64,000 nt of DNA from Labrys monachus (GCF_030814655.1 NZ_JAUSVK010000001.1:2623501-2687500), one strand, 5' to 3'; shown: positions 1 through 9,744, counted from the first letter of the stretch. A program made the numbers and translations. The notes: generated by a model not told the origin, from the sequence alone.

Positions 1-162
1 GTCGACGTCGACCGGGCTGGCGATGGAGTCGTAGTCCTCCTTCATTTCCATCTGGCCGAGGTCGAGATTGTTGGCCCGCGCGGCCCGCGCCAGGAGGGAT
101 GCCGCGATGCCCGAGGTGAAAGCCGTCAGCAGATGTCGGCGTGAAATCGAGGGCATGGTCAT
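1..162 (-). CDS. N-terminal part of a Tat-exported protein (cut by window edge)
   Basis: Only the first 54 codons are present; the rest lies left of the window. The start region reads MTMPSISRRHLLTAF and continues into a small-residue hydrophobic stretch ending ARAARAN. This is a twin-arginine signal (SRRHLL) with an AxA-type cleavage site near residue 30, so the mature protein should be folded in the cytoplasm and exported to the periplasm. The mature part seen (NNLDLGQMEMKEDYDSIA) is too short to name a family. The ATG at 162 was chosen over the one at 156 because both precede the RR motif and neither has a clear ribosome site. Confidence 0.6.
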   Translation of the reverse strand, partial: MTMPSISRRHLLTAFTSGIAASLLARAARANNLDLGQMEMKEDYDSIASPVDVD

Positions 163-328
163 GATCCGCCTTTTGAGGACATCCCGACAAAGCGGCGGAC
201 CAGATGACACCTCGATCGGCGCATGCCGGCCGCCCGCCGGACAAGCCATCATTGCTCGCGGCGAAAAGCGGCGAAATCACGCAGGCTCGGCAGGATGGAC
301 AGGCTCCTCACCGGGAATTGAAGCCGTG

Positions 329-757
329 TCATCGGATGTGAGGATGAGCCGGGCGAGACGGGCAAGCCCGCGACGAGTTCGATGGAATCGGGCCGGGGAT
401 CTTCGACAGGTCGAGGGGGCCGAACTCTTCTTCGAACTTGGAGCGCCAGTCTTCTTCCGACATCACGCCGGCCGTGGCCCAGACATCAAGCGCGTCCACC
501 GACACCCAAGGCCCGTTGGGCTTCAACATGGCGAACGCCGAGGAAGTGTTGAACAACACCGCCGGCCGCCAATCCCAATCGCAGAATGTCATCGAAGGCA
601 CCTCCAGCCAAAATGGAAGCAATGGTCGCCCGAATAGAAATTCTTCAGCGCGAGCTATAGTGGCATATCTAGCCGCAGCCCGTGGCGACTCGTAAATCGT
701 GATCTCGCCGCCGCGTACGCCGCGTCCCGTATAAGCTACTGAAAAGTAATCGTATTT
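329..757 (-). pseudogene. Headless reading frame directly downstream of tRNA-Gly
   Basis: An uninterrupted frame runs on the minus strand from the 3' end of tRNA-Gly to a stop at 329, about 143 codons. Its first residues are KYDYFSVAYTGRGVRGG, and it includes SMTFCDWDWRPAVLFNTS and SEEDWRSKFEEEFGPLDLS. The composition looks like a true protein, but no ATG or GTG start precedes the coding-looking part. The first usable start is a TTG at 622, well inside it. I read it as the C-terminal part of a gene whose 5' end was lost at the tRNA junction, possibly an integration or excision scar. I do not recognise the family. A shorter protein from TTG 622 (97 residues) remains possible. Confidence 0.4.
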
Positions 758-758
758 T

Positions 759-833
759 TGGAGCGGGCGATGGGAATCGAACCCACGACATTCAGCTTGG
801 GAAGCTGACGTTCTACCTCTGAACTACGCCCGC
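759..833 (-). tRNA. tRNA-Gly(CCC)
   Basis: The minus strand folds as a complete cloverleaf. The acceptor stem GCGGGCG pairs with CGCCCGC, followed by discriminator T and an encoded CCA (759-761). The D-arm includes TAGTTCAGAGGTAGAA. The anticodon stem TCAGC/GCTGA holds the loop TTCCCAA with anticodon CCC, and the T-arm contains GGTTCGATTCC. A reading frame without a start abuts its 3' end, which is the usual integration face of a tRNA gene. Confidence 0.95.
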
Positions 834-948
834 GCGAGGCCTCGGCCCGCAACCATGCTTCCTGGCATCGTCCAGGAAAGACGGTCCCTCCTTCTATCTT
901 ATTTGTTCGGGCGCAATCAAGGCCGTCCGCGGGGCGGCGGGACATTTC

Positions 949-2526
949 CTATGAGCCGGTCTCGCGCAGGGGCGCGAGCGGGCCGGGGGCGGCCGGGCGG
1001 GAGGAGACCAGCTTGGGGCCGGGGGAAGGGCCCGTCATGCCGGGACGGGCCGGCAAGGCGCGGTGGCGCGCGTCGACGAGCGCCTGGAAATGGGCCAGCA
1101 GCGTGCGGTAGAGCGCTTCGCCCACCGCCGCGTCCTCGAGGCCGATGTCGATGTTCGGATTGTCGTTGATCTCGATGACGACGACGCCGGACCGCGTCTG
1201 CTTGAGATCGACGCCATAGAGGCCGTTGCCGATCAGGCGCGCGGCCCGCACCGCGGGGCCGATCACCTCGGCGGGCACCTCTTCCACCGCGACGGCTTGC
1301 GTCCTGCCCTCCACATGCCCGCCGGCCCCGTCGTGCTGGATGATCTGCCAGTGGCCCTCGCTCATGTGATATTTGGCCGCGAAGATCACCTCGCCCGCCA
1401 GGACGCCGATGCGCCAGTCGAACGGCGTATAGATGAATTCCTGCACGAGGATGATTTCCGAATGCTTCAGCATCATCCGCGCCATGTGCTCGAATTCAGC
1501 CCAGCTCTCCGCCTTTTTGACGCCGAGGCTGAAGGCGCCGTCGGGCACCTTGAGCACCACGGGATAGGCCAGGCCGCCCTCGAAGCGCGCCAGCGTCCGC
1601 CTGGTCACGAACAGCGTCTTCGGCGTGGCGACCTGGTTGCCGAGGAGGATTTCGGACAGGAAGGCCTTGTTGGTGCAGCGCAGGATCGAATCGGGGTCGT
1701 CGATCACCGGCATGCCTTCGTTCGCCGCCTTCCTGGCGAAGCGGAACGTATGATGGGCGATCGCCGTGGTCTCGCGGATGAACAGCGCGTCGAACTGGGT
1801 GAGACGCGAGAAGTCCTTCTTCTCGATGAGCTCGACGGCGATGTCCATGCCCTGGCCGATGCGGCCGATCGCCTGCAGCGTCTGCAGGTTCGACGGCGGC
1901 ATCGGGTCCGCGGGATCGTGCAGGATGGCGAGGTCCATGCGCGGGCCGCTGGCGGCCGGCGTCGCCCGCCAGGGCCGGCGCGAGAACCTGCCGAGGCCGT
2001 CGAGGAAGACGGCATCGCGGCTCACGTCGATGTCGCGCGGGTCGAGCGGCCGGAGGTTGGCGACCTTCCAGCCCTCGCCGCCGTCGAGCCGCTCGAGGTC
2101 GATGGCGAGCAGGGGACAACGGAACGTCTCGAAGCCGCGGGTCGCCAACTCCGCCAGCTCGGCGTCGCCGGCCTGGCCGAAATAGACCTGGACGCTCATG
2201 GCGTCGACCGAGCGCGGCACCGCGCCGAGCGGCCCGAGCGCGCGGCCGAGGCTCGCCAGCTTCGGCGCGCATGCCGATTTCTGCTGCATGCCGGTGATGG
2301 TCTCGACGCTCGGGGTCACCCGGTCGCCGCGGGCTTCGGCGAGGAGCGAGACATAATAGCCGATGCTGAGATAGTCGTAGCCGCGGCACAGATTGACGAT
2401 CCTGCGCGGGCGGTGGAAAGGGCCCTTTCCTTCCGCGATGAAGTCCTGGGCGGTCATCACCCGTTTGTCGGGGTCGGGCCAGCGGAAATCGCTGCGCTTT
2501 TCGACGATGATCACTTGGCTTGACAT
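949..2526 (-). CDS. RimK-like ATP-grasp amide ligase with N-terminal RLAN-type domain
   Basis: This 525-residue protein has a RimK-like N-terminal region (about 1-180, starting MSSQVIIVEKRSDFRWP) and an ATP-grasp fold in the C-terminal half. Visible ATP-grasp elements are the TNKAFLSEIL segment, VVLKVPDGAFSLGV (the phosphate-binding loop type) and the metal site EINDNPN at about residues 452-458. Known relatives ligate glutamate or other amino acids to a protein or peptide carboxylate with ATP; the substrate here is unknown. The C-terminal 35 residues are Pro-rich and probably disordered. The start codon overlaps the upstream GNAT gene by 16 nt, indicating translational coupling. In many proteobacteria such ligases pair with a GNAT plus C39-peptidase protein, and here only the GNAT part is present. 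Confidence 0.85.
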   Translation of the reverse strand: MSSQVIIVEKRSDFRWPDPDKRVMTAQDFIAEGKGPFHRPRRIVNLCRGYDYLSIGYYVSLLAEARGDRVTPSVETITGMQQKSACAPKLASLGRALGPLGAVPRSVDAMSVQVYFGQAGDAELAELATRGFETFRCPLLAIDLERLDGGEGWKVANLRPLDPRDIDVSRDAVFLDGLGRFSRRPWRATPAASGPRMDLAILHDPADPMPPSNLQTLQAIGRIGQGMDIAVELIEKKDFSRLTQFDALFIRETTAIAHHTFRFARKAANEGMPVIDDPDSILRCTNKAFLSEILLGNQVATPKTLFVTRRTLARFEGGLAYPVVLKVPDGAFSLGVKKAESWAEFEHMARMMLKHSEIILVQEFIYTPFDWRIGVLAGEVIFAAKYHMSEGHWQIIQHDGAGGHVEGRTQAVAVEEVPAEVIGPAVRAARLIGNGLYGVDLKQTRSGVVVIEINDNPNIDIGLEDAAVGEALYRTLLAHFQALVDARHRALPARPGMTGPSPGPKLVSSRPAAPGPLAPLRETGS

Positions 2527-3020
2527 GGCCTGCTTTCATGAGGGGGCGCCGGGTCGTCCCGGTGGGGCGGGGATACCGGACGTCGGTAGCGGATGGCCTC
2601 CGCGCCATCCTGGTAATAGCCGGCGACCCGCTTGAACGGCCGGAACCCCGACCGCTCGAACAGCCGCTGCGCCGGCAGGTTGTCGAAGCGGGTCTCGAGG
2701 CGGAGTTCGGTGGCGCCCGCCCGGCCCGCCCGATGCGCGGCATCCTCGATCAGCAACCGGGCGATGCCCTGCCGCCTGGCCTGACGGGAGACGGCGATCG
2801 AATAGAGCCTGGCGACGCGGGTACGGGCGTTCCGAAGCACGACCGAGCAGCCGATGACCGCGGGGCCCTCGGCGACCACGGTCACGGCAGCCGCCGGGCT
2901 GGCGAGCAGTTCGAGCCAGCTGCGCCGGGCGATCCTGTCCGTGGCGAAGGCGGCGGTTTCGAGGTCCATCAGGGACGGGAGGTCGTCTCGGGTCGCTTGG
3001 CGCAGTCGAAGGCTTGTCAT
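2511..3020 (-). CDS. GNAT family N-acetyltransferase
   Basis: This 169-residue GNAT enzyme would transfer acetyl from acetyl-CoA to an amine. The acetyl-CoA site motif A is visible as RQARRQGIARLLIEDA, preceded by beta-4 (RLYSIAVS) and followed by ELRLETRFDNLPAQRLFERSGF, the usual motif B with an NxxAxxLFExxGF signature. The N-terminus (MTSLRLRQATRDDLPSLMDL) is typical of RimI-type acetyltransferases. The end overlaps the RimK-like ligase by 16 nt, so the two are one transcription unit and probably act on the same target. The fused peptidase C39 domain of some relatives is absent. Confidence 0.85.
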   Translation of the reverse strand: MTSLRLRQATRDDLPSLMDLETAAFATDRIARRSWLELLASPAAAVTVVAEGPAVIGCSVVLRNARTRVARLYSIAVSRQARRQGIARLLIEDAAHRAGRAGATELRLETRFDNLPAQRLFERSGFRPFKRVAGYYQDGAEAIRYRRPVSPPHRDDPAPPHESRPCQAK

Positions 3021-3220
3021 GAACCGAACGCATGTCCGCTGGAGACACTCGAAAAATAGGCCTTTGCCGCAGGGGCCACAAATCAGGAAAAAATAAGGGC
3101 TGCGGCTTGCATCCGCCGGGCGGCGGCGGGGTGTGCGTTGAAATCATTCGTTTTTTTCCTGCCCGGGACGGATCCGAAGGCGTCAGGCCCTCGTCAAATC
3201 GACGAATGGAGGCGTTCGCC

Positions 3221-4450
3221 ATGGCGGGGATCGCCGGTCCCGTGCGAGGATGCGGCCCTGCGTCCGATTCATCCCGTCCCGCCGGTCCGGATCCCATGGC
3301 TCGAAATCAACCCCACAGCCTCGCCGTCGGCGGCCTGGCCGCTCTCGCCGCCGCGCTCGGCATCGGGCGCTTCGTCTACACGCCCATCCTTCCCGGCATG
3401 ATGGCCGATCTCGGCTTCACGGCCGGGCAGGCCGGGTTGATCGCCTCGGCCAATTATGCCGGCTATCTCCTCGGCGCGGTGGCGGCGGCGGCACCCATGC
3501 CGCTGTCCCGCCGCCTCACGCTCGCCGTCATGCTGGTCGCGAGCACCCTGACCACGCTCGGCATGGCGGGCCTGTCCTCGCTGTGGGCGATGGCGGCGAT
3601 GCGGTTCGCCGGCGGGTTCGCCAGCGCCTGGGTCATGGTGGTGGCGAGCGGCCTCGTGCTGCGGCGCAGCGGCGAGGGGCAGGGGGCTTCCCGGCCGGGC
3701 CTTTATTTCGCGGGCGTCGGCGTCGGCATCGTGCTGTCGGCGCTTCTCGTCGCCATCGTCCAGGGTGCCGGCCTCGACTGGCGGACGGAATGGCTGATCT
3801 GCGGCCTCGTCTGCGTGCTGCTCACCGGCATGGCGATCGCCAAGATCGGCGCCGAGCCGGCGGCGGGCGGGGCGCGGACCGCGCCGCTTCCCGGCCCGCA
3901 TCCCGGCGGGGGCGTGGGGCTCCTGCTCGCGGGGTACGGCCTGTTCGGCCTCGGCTATGTCGTGACCGCGACCTTCCTCGTCGCGATCATCCGGGCCGAT
4001 GCCTCGCTGCGCGCGGTGGAGCCGGTCGCCTGGCTCGTCGTCGGCATCTGCGCCATGTTCTCGGTCCCCGTCTGGCTGAAGGCGGCGGCGCGCTGGGGAA
4101 CGCTGCGAGCGTTCGCCATGGCCTGCCTGGTCGAGGCGGCCGGCGTCGCCGCTTCGGCCGCCATGGCCACGGCGGCGGGCATGCTGCTCGCCGCGGCCCT
4201 GCTGGGTGCCACCTTCATGGGGATCACTGCCCTCGGCCTGCTCGCGGCGCGCGAGCGCGCCCGCGGCGATCCGCAACCCTTGCTCGCGCTGATGACGGCG
4301 GTGTTCGGCGTCGGCCAGATCGTGGGGCCGTATTCGGCGGGCCTCCTGCATGACCGCACCGGCGACTTCAGGCTGGCCTCCGGCGGTGCGGCTCTCGCCC
4401 TCGTCCTCGCCGCAATCCTCGGGTTCGCCGCCTGGGCGCGCGGGCGCTAG
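3221..4450 (+). CDS. YbfB/YjiJ-type MFS transporter
   Basis: This is a multi-spanning membrane protein of the major facilitator superfamily, with about twelve hydrophobic segments. The first helix contains the family hallmark GIGRFVYTPILPGM, which places it in the YbfB/YjiJ (DUF1228-like) group of predicted exporters whose substrate is unknown. Two starts are possible. ATG 3221 has a clear GGAGG at 3208-3212 with 8-nt spacing but adds a 25-residue hydrophilic leader. ATG 3296 gives MARNQPHSLAVGG, closer to the usual family length (384 residues). I chose 3221 on the ribosome site. It stands alone on the plus strand, divergent from the GNAT/RimK pair. Confidence 0.85.
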   Translation: MAGIAGPVRGCGPASDSSRPAGPDPMARNQPHSLAVGGLAALAAALGIGRFVYTPILPGMMADLGFTAGQAGLIASANYAGYLLGAVAAAAPMPLSRRLTLAVMLVASTLTTLGMAGLSSLWAMAAMRFAGGFASAWVMVVASGLVLRRSGEGQGASRPGLYFAGVGVGIVLSALLVAIVQGAGLDWRTEWLICGLVCVLLTGMAIAKIGAEPAAGGARTAPLPGPHPGGGVGLLLAGYGLFGLGYVVTATFLVAIIRADASLRAVEPVAWLVVGICAMFSVPVWLKAAARWGTLRAFAMACLVEAAGVAASAAMATAAGMLLAAALLGATFMGITALGLLAARERARGDPQPLLALMTAVFGVGQIVGPYSAGLLHDRTGDFRLASGGAALALVLAAILGFAAWARGR

Positions 4451-4633
4451 CGGCCTTCCCGTTTGACGTAGGCCCCTCTACGGGCATAAATCCAGCCGGG
4501 ACAAGCGCAGTCGCCCCGGCGGCGCCGCGCGGCTGAAGACGCAGTCCGTGCTGGCGTCTTCACGCAGGATCCGTGCCGCTGTTCTCTTCGAATGCAGGCG
4601 GGCCCGGCAAGGGCCACAGGAGGCGAGGCTCAG

Positions 4634-5026
4634 ATGTACCGAAGCATTACCCGGCATATCCAGGTGACGGTCCAGCCGCAATTCCTGCCCGAAGAATCCC
4701 GCCCGGACGAGGGCCGCTATTTCTGGGCCTATACGATCGAGATCGTCAATCGCGGCCCGCAGACCGTGCAGCTGCGTTCGCGCAAATGGGAGATCACCGA
4801 CGAGCGCGGCCGCCGCGAGGAGGTGCGGGGCGCGGGCGTCGTCGGCGAGCAGCCGGTCCTCGATCCGGGCGAGCGGTTCGAATACACCTCCGGCTGCCCG
4901 CTCTCCACGCCGTCCGGCGTGATGGTGGGGACCTATCAGATGGTCAGCGATTCCGGCGAGGCCTTCGATGTCGACATTCCCGCCTTCTCGCTGGACAGTC
5001 CGCATGTGAGACGGGTCGTCAATTGA
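4634..5026 (+). CDS. apaG: ApaG family protein
   Basis: The 130-residue product is a single-domain ApaG (DUF525) protein with a fibronectin-III-like fold. Recognisable parts are QFLPEESRPDEGRYFWAYTI, NRGPQTVQLRSRKWEITD, and the glycine/proline-rich turn PGERFEYTSGCPLSTPSGVM. ApaG proteins bind small anionic ligands and are linked to Co/Mg tolerance in enterobacteria; the exact role is unsettled. ATG 4634 is preceded by AGGAGG (4618-4623). It lies upstream of argD on the same strand, separated by a terminator-like hairpin. Confidence 0.93.
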   Translation: MYRSITRHIQVTVQPQFLPEESRPDEGRYFWAYTIEIVNRGPQTVQLRSRKWEITDERGRREEVRGAGVVGEQPVLDPGERFEYTSGCPLSTPSGVMVGTYQMVSDSGEAFDVDIPAFSLDSPHVRRVVN

Positions 5027-5201
5027 ACGCGCCGGTGGATGCCGCAGGCCGGCGCCCGGGAGGCGATCCGCCCTCTCCTTCCGGCCTGGGCGGCCAGGCC
5101 ATCCCGCCGGCGCCCGGGTCTTGTTCGTCCGCAATGTTCCGCTCGCGTGCACGCTGCCATTGACAGCGGCGGCGTCACGCCTAATATAAATTTCGCAAAC
5201 A

Positions 5202-5231
5202 GCCGCCCCGTGGGGCGGCGTTTTGATTTTT
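5202..5231 (+). terminator. Rho-independent terminator after apaG
   Basis: GCCGCCCC-gt-GGGGCGGC forms an 8-bp GC stem (5202-5219) followed by TTTTGATTTTT. It lies 176 bp after the apaG stop and before argD. The remainder of the 336-bp gap (5027-5362) shows no convincing gene and should hold the argD promoter. Confidence 0.75.
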
Positions 5232-5362
5232 GGGCCATCGTGGCGAGCTCAAGGCGGCGCGTAAGCGTCTGCCGAACGCAATCCATCCGGCCTGTCATCT
5301 TTCCTTTCCCAGGACTGCAATACAACATCGACATCGATATCGCCGAACCGAAAGCAACGCCC

Positions 5363-6592
5363 GTGACCCTTTCCACCAAATCCGTCTCGCCTCATGATCC
5401 CGCTCATTCGGCCATCCTGCCGACCTATGCCCGCGCGGACGTGACCTTCGAGCGAGGCGAGGGCATGTGGCTGATCGCGTCCAACGGCGATCGCTATCTC
5501 GATTTCGGCGCCGGCATCGCCGTCAATTCACTCGGCCACGCCCATCCGCACCTCGTCGCGGCCCTGACCGGCCAGGCGCAGAAGCTCTGGCACACCTCCA
5601 ACCTGTTCCAGATGCCGGACGGCGAGCGCTTCGCGCAGCGCCTGGTGGAGGCGACCTTCGCCGACCGCGTCTTCTTCACCAATTCCGGTGCGGAAGCGAT
5701 GGAATGCGCCATCAAGATGGCGCGCAAATACCATTCGGCCAACGGCCAGCCCGAACGCTACCGCGTCCTCACCTTCGAAGGCGCGTTCCACGGCCGCACG
5801 CTCGCCACCATCGCCGCCGGCGGCCAGGCCAAATATCTCGACGGCTTCGGCCCGAAGGTCGACGGCTTCGACCAGATCGCCTTCGGCGACCATGAGGCGC
5901 TCGACCGCGCGATCACGCCCGAGACCGGTGCCATCCTCATCGAGCCGATTCAGGGCGAGGGCGGTATCCGCGGCGTGCCGGCCGTGTGCCTCAGGGGGCT
6001 GCGCCAGCTTTGCGACGACAAGGGCATCCTGCTGATCTTCGACGAAGTCCAGACCGGCGTCGGACGTACGGGCAAGCTCTTCGCGCATGAATGGGCGGGC
6101 GTGACGCCCGACATCATGGCGACCGCCAAGGGCATCGGCGGCGGGTTTCCGCTCGGCGTCTGCTTCGCCACCGAGGAAGCGGGCAAGGGCATGACCTATG
6201 GCGTGCACGGCACCACCTTCGGCGGCAACCAGCTGGCGATGGCCGTGGGCAATGCGGTGCTCGACGTGGTCCTGGAGGACGGTTTCCTAGATCACGTGCG
6301 GCAGGTCGGGCTGCTGCTGCGCCAGCGCCTCGCCGAGCTGCAGGACCGTTTCCCCGACCTGATCGAGGAAGTCCGCGGCCAGGGATTGATGCTGGGCCTG
6401 CGCACCCGCATCCCGCCCGGCGAATTCGCCGCCGCCCTGCGCGCCGAGAAGCTGGTGACGATCCCGGCCGGTGACAGCGTCGTGCGCCTGCTGCCGCCGC
6501 TCATCGTTTCCGAGGAGGAAGTGCTCGAAGGTATCCGCCGTATCGAGGCTGCATGCGTCGCTCTCTCCAGCAAGCCGAAGACCGTCGGATAA
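5363..6592 (+). CDS. argD: Acetylornithine aminotransferase
   Basis: This is a class-III PLP aminotransferase of about 409 residues. It interconverts N-acetyl-L-glutamate semialdehyde and N-acetylornithine in arginine synthesis, and often also serves as succinyldiaminopimelate transaminase. Seen motifs are [18 protein letters not shown] at the N-terminus, [34 protein letters not shown] (the PLP-ring aspartate region), and [11 protein letters not shown] with the Schiff-base lysine. The GTG at 5363 ([10 protein letters not shown]) was preferred because homologues begin just before [14 protein letters not shown]; the longer upstream frame is mostly untranslated leader. argF follows after 5 nt. 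Confidence 0.95.
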   Translation: MTLSTKSVSPHDPAHSAILPTYARADVTFERGEGMWLIASNGDRYLDFGAGIAVNSLGHAHPHLVAALTGQAQKLWHTSNLFQMPDGERFAQRLVEATFADRVFFTNSGAEAMECAIKMARKYHSANGQPERYRVLTFEGAFHGRTLATIAAGGQAKYLDGFGPKVDGFDQIAFGDHEALDRAITPETGAILIEPIQGEGGIRGVPAVCLRGLRQLCDDKGILLIFDEVQTGVGRTGKLFAHEWAGVTPDIMATAKGIGGGFPLGVCFATEEAGKGMTYGVHGTTFGGNQLAMAVGNAVLDVVLEDGFLDHVRQVGLLLRQRLAELQDRFPDLIEEVRGQGLMLGLRTRIPPGEFAAALRAEKLVTIPAGDSVVRLLPPLIVSEEEVLEGIRRIEAACVALSSKPKTVG

Positions 6593-6597
6593 GCCTG

Positions 6598-7530
6598 ATG
6601 CCGAAGCATTTTCTCGATCTTTCCGATATCCCCGCCTCCGGATTGCGGGAGGTCCTCGATCTGGCGGCCGCCATCAAGGCCAAGCGCGTCAAGGGCCAGC
6701 TCGCGGCCGAACGTCCGCTCGCCGGCAAGACGCTGGCCATGGTGTTCGAGCGCCCCTCGACCCGGACCCGCGTGTCCTTCGACGTCGGCATGCGCGAGCT
6801 CGGCGGCGAGACCCTGATGCTGACGGGCGCGGAGATGCAGCTCGGGCGCGGCGAGACCATCGCCGACACCGCCCGGGTGCTGTCGCGCTATGTCGATGCC
6901 ATCATGATCCGCATGCTCGACCACGACGCGGTGCGCGACCTCGCGCTCAACGCGTCGATTCCGGTGATCAACGGGCTGACGAAGTTCTCCCATCCCTGCC
7001 AGATCATGGCGGACATCCTCACCTATGAGGAGCATCGCGGCCCGATCAAGGGCAGGACGGTGACGTGGACGGGCGACGCCAACAACGTGCTGGCCTCCTG
7101 GATCGAGGCGGCGCAGCGCTTCGACTTCACCATGCGCGTGGCGACGCCGCCCGAACTGTCGCTGCGGCCCGAAATCGTCGCATGGGCGAAGGCCAACGGC
7201 GCTCGGCTCGAGACCGGGCACGACCCGCATGAAATGGCCGACGGCGCCGATTGCATCGTCACCGATTGCTGGGTCTCCATGGGCGACGACGAGGGCCATC
7301 GGCACAATCTGCTGCGACCCTTCCAGGTCGACCGCAAGCTCATGGACGCGGCCAAGCCCGACGCCCTCTTCATGCACTGCCTGCCCGCCCATCGCGGCGA
7401 GGAGGTCACCGACGAGGTGATCGACGGCCCGCAATCGGTGGTGTTCGACGAAGCCGAGAACCGGCTGCATGCGCAGAAGGGCATCCTCGCCTGGTGCTTC
7501 GGCCAGTCCGCCGGCCGGAACGCAGCATGA
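6598..7530 (+). CDS. argF: Ornithine carbamoyltransferase
   Basis: This 310-residue enzyme joins carbamoyl phosphate and ornithine to citrulline. The carbamoyl-phosphate loop is [15 protein letters not shown], the second phosphate site HPCQIMAD is present, and the ornithine/catalytic segment [11 protein letters not shown] is intact. The start lies 5 nt after argD and the stop overlaps the hslO start as ATGA, so argD-argF-hslO are co-translated. The order is common in Hyphomicrobiales. All family residues I checked are present. Confidence 0.96.
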   Translation: MPKHFLDLSDIPASGLREVLDLAAAIKAKRVKGQLAAERPLAGKTLAMVFERPSTRTRVSFDVGMRELGGETLMLTGAEMQLGRGETIADTARVLSRYVDAIMIRMLDHDAVRDLALNASIPVINGLTKFSHPCQIMADILTYEEHRGPIKGRTVTWTGDANNVLASWIEAAQRFDFTMRVATPPELSLRPEIVAWAKANGARLETGHDPHEMADGADCIVTDCWVSMGDDEGHRHNLLRPFQVDRKLMDAAKPDALFMHCLPAHRGEEVTDEVIDGPQSVVFDEAENRLHAQKGILAWCFGQSAGRNAA

Positions 7531-8510
7531 TGGAGCCTCATCTGATGGAGGATGACCACATCCTCCCGTTCCAGGCCGAAGGCCTCGACGTGCGCGGGCG
7601 GGTCGTGCGCCTGGGGCCGGCCATCGACACCATCCTGCGCCGGCACGATTATCCGGCGCCGGTCTCGCGCGCGCTCGGCGAAGCCGCGGCGCTCACGCTC
7701 CTGCTCGGCACGACGCTGAAATTCGACGGCCGCTTCATCCTGCAGACCCGGACGGACGGCCCGGTGCGGATGATCGTCGTCGATTTCCAGGCGCCGGACA
7801 GGGTGCGGGCCTGCGCGACCTTCGACCGCGCGGCCGTGGACGAGGCGATCGCCGCCGGCCGGAGCAGCACGATCGACCTGCTCGGCCAGGGCCATCTGGC
7901 GATGACCATCGACCAGGGCCCCGACATGGCGCGCTACCAGGGCATCGTCGCCCTCGAAGGCGAGAGCCTGGAGGCCGCGGCGGACCAGTATTTCCGCCAG
8001 TCGGAGCAGATCCCGACGCGCGTGCGCCTCGCCGTGGCCGAGAATTACGTTGCCGGCAAGGGCCAGAGCTGGCGTGCCGGCGGCATGATGATCCAGTTCC
8101 TGCCGTCCTCGCCCGATCGCATGCGCATGGCGGACCTGCCGCCCGGCGACGCCCCCGAGGGAGCGGAGATCCTGCAGCAGGACGGCACCCTGGAGGACGA
8201 CGCCTGGGTCGAGGCCAAGCTGCTGATGGGCACGGTGGAGGACCACGAACTCACCGACCCGACGGTGCCGGCCGAGGAGCTGCTCTACCGGCTCTTCCAC
8301 GAACGGGGCGTCCGCGTGTTCGAAAGTTCGCCGGTGATCGAGAAATGCCGCTGCTCGCGCGAGGCGGTGACGAGCATGCTGCGCAATTTCTCGCAGCAGG
8401 ATCGGCGCGACATGGTCGCCGACGACGGCTCGATCACCGTCACCTGCGAGTTCTGCAACACCCGCTACGAATTCGACAAGGCCGAGGCCGACGAACTGGC
8501 GAAGGCATAG
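7527..8510 (+). CDS. hslO: Redox-regulated chaperonin Hsp33
   Basis: This 327-residue cytoplasmic holdase is activated by oxidation. The zinc/redox switch is at the C-terminus as CRCSREAV and [10 protein letters not shown], the classical CxC...CxxC tetrad. The N-terminal domain includes [19 protein letters not shown] and [16 protein letters not shown]. The ATGA overlap with argF suggests coupling to arginine genes, a recurrent linkage in this order. A GC-rich hairpin without a T-run (8520-8540) follows. Confidence 0.95.
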   Translation: MMEPHLMEDDHILPFQAEGLDVRGRVVRLGPAIDTILRRHDYPAPVSRALGEAAALTLLLGTTLKFDGRFILQTRTDGPVRMIVVDFQAPDRVRACATFDRAAVDEAIAAGRSSTIDLLGQGHLAMTIDQGPDMARYQGIVALEGESLEAAADQYFRQSEQIPTRVRLAVAENYVAGKGQSWRAGGMMIQFLPSSPDRMRMADLPPGDAPEGAEILQQDGTLEDDAWVEAKLLMGTVEDHELTDPTVPAEELLYRLFHERGVRVFESSPVIEKCRCSREAVTSMLRNFSQQDRRDMVADDGSITVTCEFCNTRYEFDKAEADELAKA

Positions 8511-8580
8511 ACGGCGGACGCGCGGGCCGTCGGCCCGCGCTCCCCGCATCCGGTCACGGTCGTTCCACATCGAGAAGCTC

Positions 8581-9744
8581 ATGGCCCCGCAGCGTTTTAC
8601 GCCCCTCGAAATGACCGCGAAGCTCGTCTCCTTCGACACCGTGAGCGCGCGCTCCAATATTCCCCTCATCGACTTCGTCGCCGGCTATCTCGCCGCCCAC
8701 GGCGTCGAGAGCCTTCGCCTGCCGAACGAGGCCGGCGACAAGGAGGCCCTGTTCGCCACCATCGGACCGGTGGACCGCGGCGGCGTCTGCCTTTCCGGCC
8801 ATGTCGACGTCGTGCCGGTGGAGGGGCAGGACTGGTCCTCGCCGCCCTTCGAAGCCCGTGTCGCCGACGGCAGGCTCTACGGCCGCGGCAGCTGCGACAT
8901 GAAGGGCTTCGTGGCGACCGCCCTCGCGCTGGTCCCGGACTTCCTGGCCGCGTCGCTGAAGGCGCCGATCCATCTGTGCCTCTCCTATGACGAGGAGATC
9001 ACCTGTTACGGCAGCCTCGACATGATCCGCCGTTTCGGGCGGGACATGCCGATGCCCATCGCCTGCATCGTCGGAGAGCCGACGCTGATGCAGGTCGTCG
9101 ACGCGCAGAAATCCCTGTCGAGCTACGTCACCCGCGTGGCAGGCCGCCCGGCGCATTCGGCCATGCCGGCCTTGGGAGCCAACGCCCTGCACGCGGCGGC
9201 GCGGATCGTCGTCGAGCTCGACGACATCGCCGACGAATTGCGTGCGGCTGGCGATCCGTCGGGCCGCTTCGATCCGGGCTACTCCACCGTGCAGGCCGGC
9301 CTGTTCAGCGCCGGCAGGGCGATCAATATCGTGCCGGACGAAGCCCGCATCGTCTGGGAGTGCCGCGGGGTGCCGGCGCTGGCGCTCGAGGCGATCCCTG
9401 ATCGCATCCGCGCCTTCAGCCGCGACGTCGTGCTGCCCCGCCTGACGCGGACGGCGCCCGATGCCGCGATCACCACCGAGCTGCAGATCCGCGTGCCCGC
9501 GCTCGCGCCGGATCCGGGCTCGCCCGCCGAGACGCTCGCGCTGCGCCTCGCAGGCCGCAACCGAACCATGGCGGTCTCCTACGGCACCGAGGCCGGGCAT
9601 TTCCAGGAGGCCGGCGTGCCGACGGTGATCTGCGGCCCCGGCTCGATCGAGCAGGCGCATCGCGCCGATGAATGGATCGCGCTGTCCGAGCTCGACGCAT
9701 GCGCCGGCTTCCTGCAGCGCCTGGCCGGCGAGCTGGCCGCCTGA
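8581..9744 (+). CDS. argE: Acetylornithine deacetylase
   Basis: This is a 387-residue M20-family metallohydrolase that removes acetate from N-acetylornithine to give ornithine for ArgF. Metal-site motifs are SGHVDVVPV (His and Asp), GRGSCDMKGFVA (bridging Asp), and SYDEEITCYGS (catalytic Glu pair). The dimerisation domain begins around GRPAHSAMPALGANA. A late His is in GTEAGHFQEAGVP. It sits 70 bp after hslO on the same strand and completes the acetyl cycle together with argD and argF. Some M20 relatives act on other acylated amino acids, but the context supports ArgE. Confidence 0.9.
   Translation: MAPQRFTPLEMTAKLVSFDTVSARSNIPLIDFVAGYLAAHGVESLRLPNEAGDKEALFATIGPVDRGGVCLSGHVDVVPVEGQDWSSPPFEARVADGRLYGRGSCDMKGFVATALALVPDFLAASLKAPIHLCLSYDEEITCYGSLDMIRRFGRDMPMPIACIVGEPTLMQVVDAQKSLSSYVTRVAGRPAHSAMPALGANALHAAARIVVELDDIADELRAAGDPSGRFDPGYSTVQAGLFSAGRAINIVPDEARIVWECRGVPALALEAIPDRIRAFSRDVVLPRLTRTAPDAAITTELQIRVPALAPDPGSPAETLALRLAGRNRTMAVSYGTEAGHFQEAGVPTVICGPGSIEQAHRADEWIALSELDACAGFLQRLAGELAA

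Noticed and set aside
1063-2523. 486-codon plus-strand frame opposite the RimK-like gene
   Set aside because: The minus strand shows ATP-grasp motifs in the same place; the plus frame is rich in Arg/Ala/His and has no ribosome site. It is a GC-rich shadow.
8520-8540. GC hairpin after hslO as a terminator
   Set aside because: A 9-bp stem is present but no T-run follows, and argE starts 40 bp later on the same strand.
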